A stretch of 64,000 nucleotides of DNA, from contig NZ_AP020335.1 in NCBI RefSeq assembly GCF_013340845.1, forward strand, positions 372,001-436,000, given 5' to 3'. This document shows, one piece after another, positions 60,630 through 64,000 of the stretch (positions are counted from its first letter, which is position 1; every line of letters starts with the position of its first letter). Made by a program: the position numbers and the translations under genes. The DNA is from Hydrogenovibrio marinus (GTDB taxonomy: Bacteria; Pseudomonadota; Gammaproteobacteria; Thiomicrospirales; Thiomicrospiraceae). The notes beneath the pieces are model-generated. The model did not search any database, was not told where the DNA came from, and saw nothing but the letters and a program-made list of their open reading frames with translations.

Positions 60630-61910
60630 CTAAGAAGTATGCGTGTTGTTTGGTTTGTCAGCTTCAAATAACAGTTGTTTTGCAGCATCAATGATGTGTT
60701 GCTCACCTTTAAGTCCCGCATGATGTAGGTTTGCCGTTGGCGTGTGCAGAATTTTGTTGGTGAGCTGATTAGCCAGCTTTTTGATGACCTGTTCTGGATG
60801 TTCACCTTTTTGCAGAAGGGCTAAGGCATCTTCAATCGCATGGTCTTTGACTTGATAGGCTTGCTGACGGTAATGCTGTATCAACGGGCTTGCCTGTAGC
60901 GATGCATGGTATTGCATCATGAAGTTTTCAGCTTGAGAACTGACGATTTCTTCCGCTTCCAAAGAAGCGTCTTTGCGAGATTGTTTGTTTTCTTCGATGA
61001 TGGCGGTGAGATCATCTACCGTATAAAGGTAGACGTTATCCAGTTGCCCAACTTCCGGCGCAATATCTCTAGGCACAGCAATGTCGACGATAAACATAGG
61101 CTTGTGTCTGCGAGTCTTAAGTGCTGCCTTGATATCATTTTGATTTAGAATAGGTGTCGGGCTTGCAGTTGATGCAATAATCATATCTGCTTCATGAAGG
61201 TGGTCACCGATTTCGTTCAAGCCAATCGCATAGCCACCAAGTGCTTCGGTGATCTGGTGAGCTTTCGCCAACGTACGGTTGGCAATAATCAACTTGCCGA
61301 TATGGTGCTCTTTCAAATGGCGGGCAACCAGCTCAATGGTTTCTCCGGCGCCAAGCAACAAAGCCGTTTGATCGGACAGGTCACCAAAAAACTGTTTAGA
61401 AAGTGCTACAGCAGAAAAAGCGACAGAAACTGGGCTTGAACCTATTGCCGTATCGGTGCGTATTTGCTTGACCGTTTTGAAAATATGTTGGAACAAAGCG
61501 TCCATGCGTTGGTGGATGCTGTCCGACTTTTGCGCCAGCGCGTAGGCATCTTTAATCTGTCCGAAAATCTGAGGCTCGCCAAGAATCAATGAGTTCAATC
61601 CACTAGAAACACGCATGATATGTTTGATGGCATCGAGGTTGGTTTTCTTGTAGAGATAATCCTGCAGGCTTTCTGGCGGAAGATTGAAGTAGTCATGTAG
61701 CCATTGCTCAATGACACCTTCTTCTAAGGATTTCAGGTTGCAATAGATTTCCGTGCGGTTACATGTCGAAAGGATCATGTATTCATCACTAGGACATTTC
61801 TCTTTCAGTTCTCCGAGTGCATGCTGCACCTGTTCCTGTGAAAAAGACACCTTTTCACGGACATCCACAGGGGCTGTTTTATGATTCACGCCCAACACAA
61901 ATAATTTCAT
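60630..61910 (-). CDS. hemA: Glutamyl-tRNA reductase
   Basis: First step of C5-pathway tetrapyrrole synthesis: reduces glutamyl-tRNA to glutamate semialdehyde. 426 aa. Nucleophile C50 in STCNRTEIY, NADPH loop LLGAGETIELVARHL and IANRTLAKA are typical; a C-terminal dimerisation helix follows. Head of the hemA-prfA-prmC-moeB operon and divergent from the TPR lipoprotein gene, an order shared with Pseudomonas. Confidence 0.97.
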   Translation of the reverse strand: MKLFVLGVNHKTAPVDVREKVSFSQEQVQHALGELKEKCPSDEYMILSTCNRTEIYCNLKSLEEGVIEQWLHDYFNLPPESLQDYLYKKTNLDAIKHIMRVSSGLNSLILGEPQIFGQIKDAYALAQKSDSIHQRMDALFQHIFKTVKQIRTDTAIGSSPVSVAFSAVALSKQFFGDLSDQTALLLGAGETIELVARHLKEHHIGKLIIANRTLAKAHQITEALGGYAIGLNEIGDHLHEADMIIASTASPTPILNQNDIKAALKTRRHKPMFIVDIAVPRDIAPEVGQLDNVYLYTVDDLTAIIEENKQSRKDASLEAEEIVSSQAENFMMQYHASLQASPLIQHYRQQAYQVKDHAIEDALALLQKGEHPEQVIKKLANQLTNKILHTPTANLHHAGLKGEQHIIDAAKQLLFEADKPNNTHTS

Positions 61911-62009
61911 TGAAGAACCGATTTTTAATAAAAAAGAAAAAATACTGCGCTAAAGAGGCGTAATTTTGCTAAATTATGCATCTAATTGCAAGTTTATGGA
62001 TAGATTTCT

Positions 62010-63818
62010 GTGCAGAATTTCCCTTCAAATTTCAAGACGATTTTATCCTTTTTCTCCATCACCTCTCTCATCGTTTTGATGTCTGCCTGCAGTCAAAACG
62101 TTAAACCAGATGGGCAAACAGGGAAGACGCCTACAAAATCCGCCACGCCAAAAGTGACTAAACCTGAGCCAAAAGTGGTTTATCGACACTTTCCGCCGGA
62201 TGTTATGTATAAAGTGATGGTTGCTGAATTGTTAATCAAGCGCGACCAAGCTTCTGCTGCCTATCCATTGATGTATTCAGCCGCACAGGAGTCGAAAGAT
62301 CCTGGGTTGGCCGAGCGCGCATTCCAATTGTCGATGACGACTTTTAATTTACAAGCCATTGAAGATGCCACCAATTTGTGGCGAGAAGTTGAACCAAACA
62401 AAGCTTTGCCTTGGAAAGCATCTTATTTGATGTCGGTTCGCGCCGGTGACATCAATACTGCCATGGCGCAGTGGGACCACTACAAGACCTTATCTGGCGC
62501 GCCGATTGAGTCCGTTTTGATTGAAACCGGGCTAAAAGTCAGTCAGTCGGCTGACCGTGCGAAAGGGTTAGAGTTTTTAACTAAGCTAAAAGACACCTAT
62601 CCAAAAGAACCTGCGTCTTATTTTGCATTAGGGTTGGCGTCTGTTAACTACGGCGCTTACCGCAAAGCGATTCCAGTGTTGGAAAAGTCTGCTGATTTGT
62701 ATCAAAAGGGCAGTGGCAGTACGAGTTCAGAAGACTCAATTGATCCTGAAAAAATTAACAGAGAAATTTATTTGTTGCTGGCAACAGCCTATTTGAAGTC
62801 AGACCAACCAGAGTTGGGGATGGAAAAAGTTCATCCTTACCTTGACGATCATGAAGAAGATTGGGAGCTGCAAGAAAAATTTGCGCGCTTAGAAGTGAAG
62901 GCAGGGCGCTTTGCTGATGCGGAAAAACGCTACCTAAAGGTTTTGGAACACGAACCTAAAGCATTTACTTCGAGATTATCTGTAGCATTGTTGCAGCTAG
63001 AACGCAAAGATTACAAAGATGCCATTAGCAATCTGAAGCAATTGCGCCAATTGCCTGAGTATCGCTCAACCGCAAACTATTATTTAGGTTTGGCCAGCCA
63101 AGGGCAGGGCGATTTCAAGCAGGCCGTTAAATACTATCAGTCAGTCAAGACAACGGACTATTACTTGGATGCGCAGCTACATATTGCCGAAATCCGTTTT
63201 CCGGAAGTTGGGCTGGAGCGTACGCTGGAAATCCTGAACAGCCTGCAAGCAAGAAACGATGATCAACGCGTTAAGTTGTATCGTGCACAAGCCATTTTCT
63301 ATAAGTTAGCGGGCGAAAAGCAAAAAGCCGTCAATATGTATTCTGCCGCGCTGCAGTTGCAACCAGAAAATGTCACGGTGCTGTTGTCTCAGGCGATGAT
63401 TTATTATGACTTGAAGCAATATAATTCTTATGTCTCGAATATTAAACGTTCATTGAAGGTTGAACCAGACAATGTTGAAGCCTTGAATGCTTTGGCGTAT
63501 TTCTATGTTGAGCGCAATGAACATTTAGATGACGCTGAGAAGTTGCTGAAAAAAGCACTAGCGCTTGCACCGGATGAATACTACATACTGGATAGTCGCG
63601 GTTGGTTGTATTACCAACAGGGTAAATACGACCAAGCGGAAGCGGATTTAAAACGTGCTTTCAGTATGCAGAAAGATGACGAAGTTTTGATTCATCTGAT
63701 TAAGGTGAAATGGAAGCTAGGTAAGCAAGATGATGCCAAAAACCTTTGGAATCAATATCATCGAAACTTTCCTGAAAATACAGAGTTACAGGGTTTGATA
63801 ATTCAATTGGAGAAGTAG
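62010..63818 (+). CDS. TPR-repeat lipoprotein
   Basis: 602 aa. The N-terminus is a lipoprotein signal: hydrophobic stretch, then the lipobox LMSAC with the lipidated Cys at about residue 27. From about 60 to the end the protein is made of tetratricopeptide repeats, clearest in NVEALNALAYFYVERNEHL and GWLYYQQGKYDQAEADLKRAF. Start is GTG 62010. In Pseudomonas the equivalent (PA4667) lies between hemA and lolB and is thought to act in the envelope; the partner here is unknown. Confidence 0.88.
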   Translation: MQNFPSNFKTILSFFSITSLIVLMSACSQNVKPDGQTGKTPTKSATPKVTKPEPKVVYRHFPPDVMYKVMVAELLIKRDQASAAYPLMYSAAQESKDPGLAERAFQLSMTTFNLQAIEDATNLWREVEPNKALPWKASYLMSVRAGDINTAMAQWDHYKTLSGAPIESVLIETGLKVSQSADRAKGLEFLTKLKDTYPKEPASYFALGLASVNYGAYRKAIPVLEKSADLYQKGSGSTSSEDSIDPEKINREIYLLLATAYLKSDQPELGMEKVHPYLDDHEEDWELQEKFARLEVKAGRFADAEKRYLKVLEHEPKAFTSRLSVALLQLERKDYKDAISNLKQLRQLPEYRSTANYYLGLASQGQGDFKQAVKYYQSVKTTDYYLDAQLHIAEIRFPEVGLERTLEILNSLQARNDDQRVKLYRAQAIFYKLAGEKQKAVNMYSAALQLQPENVTVLLSQAMIYYDLKQYNSYVSNIKRSLKVEPDNVEALNALAYFYVERNEHLDDAEKLLKKALALAPDEYYILDSRGWLYYQQGKYDQAEADLKRAFSMQKDDEVLIHLIKVKWKLGKQDDAKNLWNQYHRNFPENTELQGLIIQLEK

Positions 63819-63874
63819 GTTCCAATTTTGCTATCATTCCTTCATCGTTTAGGATTTATTTTTTTAAAATCCTC

Positions 63875-63902
63875 TTGATTTGAATTCCATAAAGTGGATA
63901 AT
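63875..63902 (+). promoter_or_regulatory. tRNA-Gln promoter
   Basis: TTGATT (63875-63880), 16-base spacer, GATAAT (63897-63902), 30 bases before the tRNA 5' end. An AGGATTT/AAATCCT hairpin lies just upstream (around 63851-63873) but lacks a downstream T run. Confidence 0.55.
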
Positions 63903-63931
63903 ACGCTCCTGTCTTCGATGACACATATAGT

Positions 63932-64000
63932 TGGGCTATCGCCAAGCGGTAAGGCAACGGGTTTTGATCCCGTCATGCGCAGGTTCGAATCCTGCTAGCC
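63932..64000 (+). tRNA. tRNA-Gln(UUG), 3' end cut by window
   Basis: Acceptor strand TGGGCTA starts at 63932 and would pair with the TAGCC at 63996-64000 plus two bases beyond the window. Anticodon stem ACGGG/CCCGT encloses TTTTGAT with anticodon TTG at 63964-63966. T-arm GCAGG-TTCGAAT-CCTGC is perfect. The last acceptor bases and CCA lie outside. Confidence 0.95.

Noticed and set aside
63851-63873. Intrinsic terminator between the TPR gene and tRNA-Gln
   Set aside because: A 7-bp stem exists but the T run is in the loop, not after the stem, so it is not a convincing terminator.

Overview
The window is one continuous stretch of gammaproteobacterial housekeeping chromosome of moderate GC. It has no insertion sequences, prophage, CRISPR or rRNA. 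Gene order matches Gammaproteobacteria: rpoC-str-S10-spc-alpha, ispB/rplU-rpmA-obgE-proB, argC-erpA-anmK-M23, glyQS-gmhB-plsC, parE-parC, hemA-prfA-prmC. Protein sequences resemble Pseudomonas and E. coli orthologues. The short citrate synthase, a stand-alone tusA, paired PilZ genes, flagellar stators and a perfect CIRCE element suggest a free-living motile gammaproteobacterium, possibly of the Thiomicrospira/Hydrogenovibrio (Piscirickettsiaceae) type. That placement is inference; no taxonomic marker was searched.

Layout: (1) 1-20064, 3' end of rpoC, then the str (rpsL-rpsG-fusA-tuf), S10 (rpsJ to rpsQ), spc (rplN to secY) and alpha (rpsM to rplQ) ribosomal operons, all on the + strand. The str, S10 and spc operons each start with a sigma70-type promoter followed at once by a hairpin with a U-rich tail. 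rpmJ is missing from its usual place after secY. (2) 20067-29244, tRNA modification and DNA repair genes: tatD-like, tcdA, a secreted DUF2927-like protein, uvrA, a YajR-like transporter, ssb, an unrecognised 206-aa protein, ispB. (3) 29397-37694, rplU-rpmA, obgE-proB, CIRCE-controlled groES-groEL, argC, erpA, citrate synthase. (4) 37817-44993, cell-wall recycling and hydrolysis (anmK, M23 peptidase), tusA, glyQS, gmhB, an acyltransferase. (5) 45006-49122, an accessory stator-like cassette (one MotA-like and two OmpA/MotB-like proteins) and a chemoreceptor. (6) 49297-57896, ung, pdxH, parE, two PilZ proteins, a metal-binding HMA protein, parC, canonical motA-motB. (7) 57898-64000, moeB, prmC, prfA, hemA on the minus strand, then a TPR lipoprotein and a tRNA-Gln cut by the window end.

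The genes mostly serve translation (ribosome, EF-G, EF-Tu, release factor and its methylase, GlyRS), transcription (RpoA, RpoC), protein folding and export (GroESL, SecY), topology and repair (topoisomerase IV, UvrA, SSB, UNG) and motility. The least ordinary items are a dispersed repeat with 14-bp consensus CCAACCTGGCAGAT at six loci (seven recognisable copies), sometimes paired as a hairpin; the accessory stator cassette with two unlike B-type subunits; the leader hairpins of the ribosomal operons; and a GmhB that has lost most of its zinc ligands.
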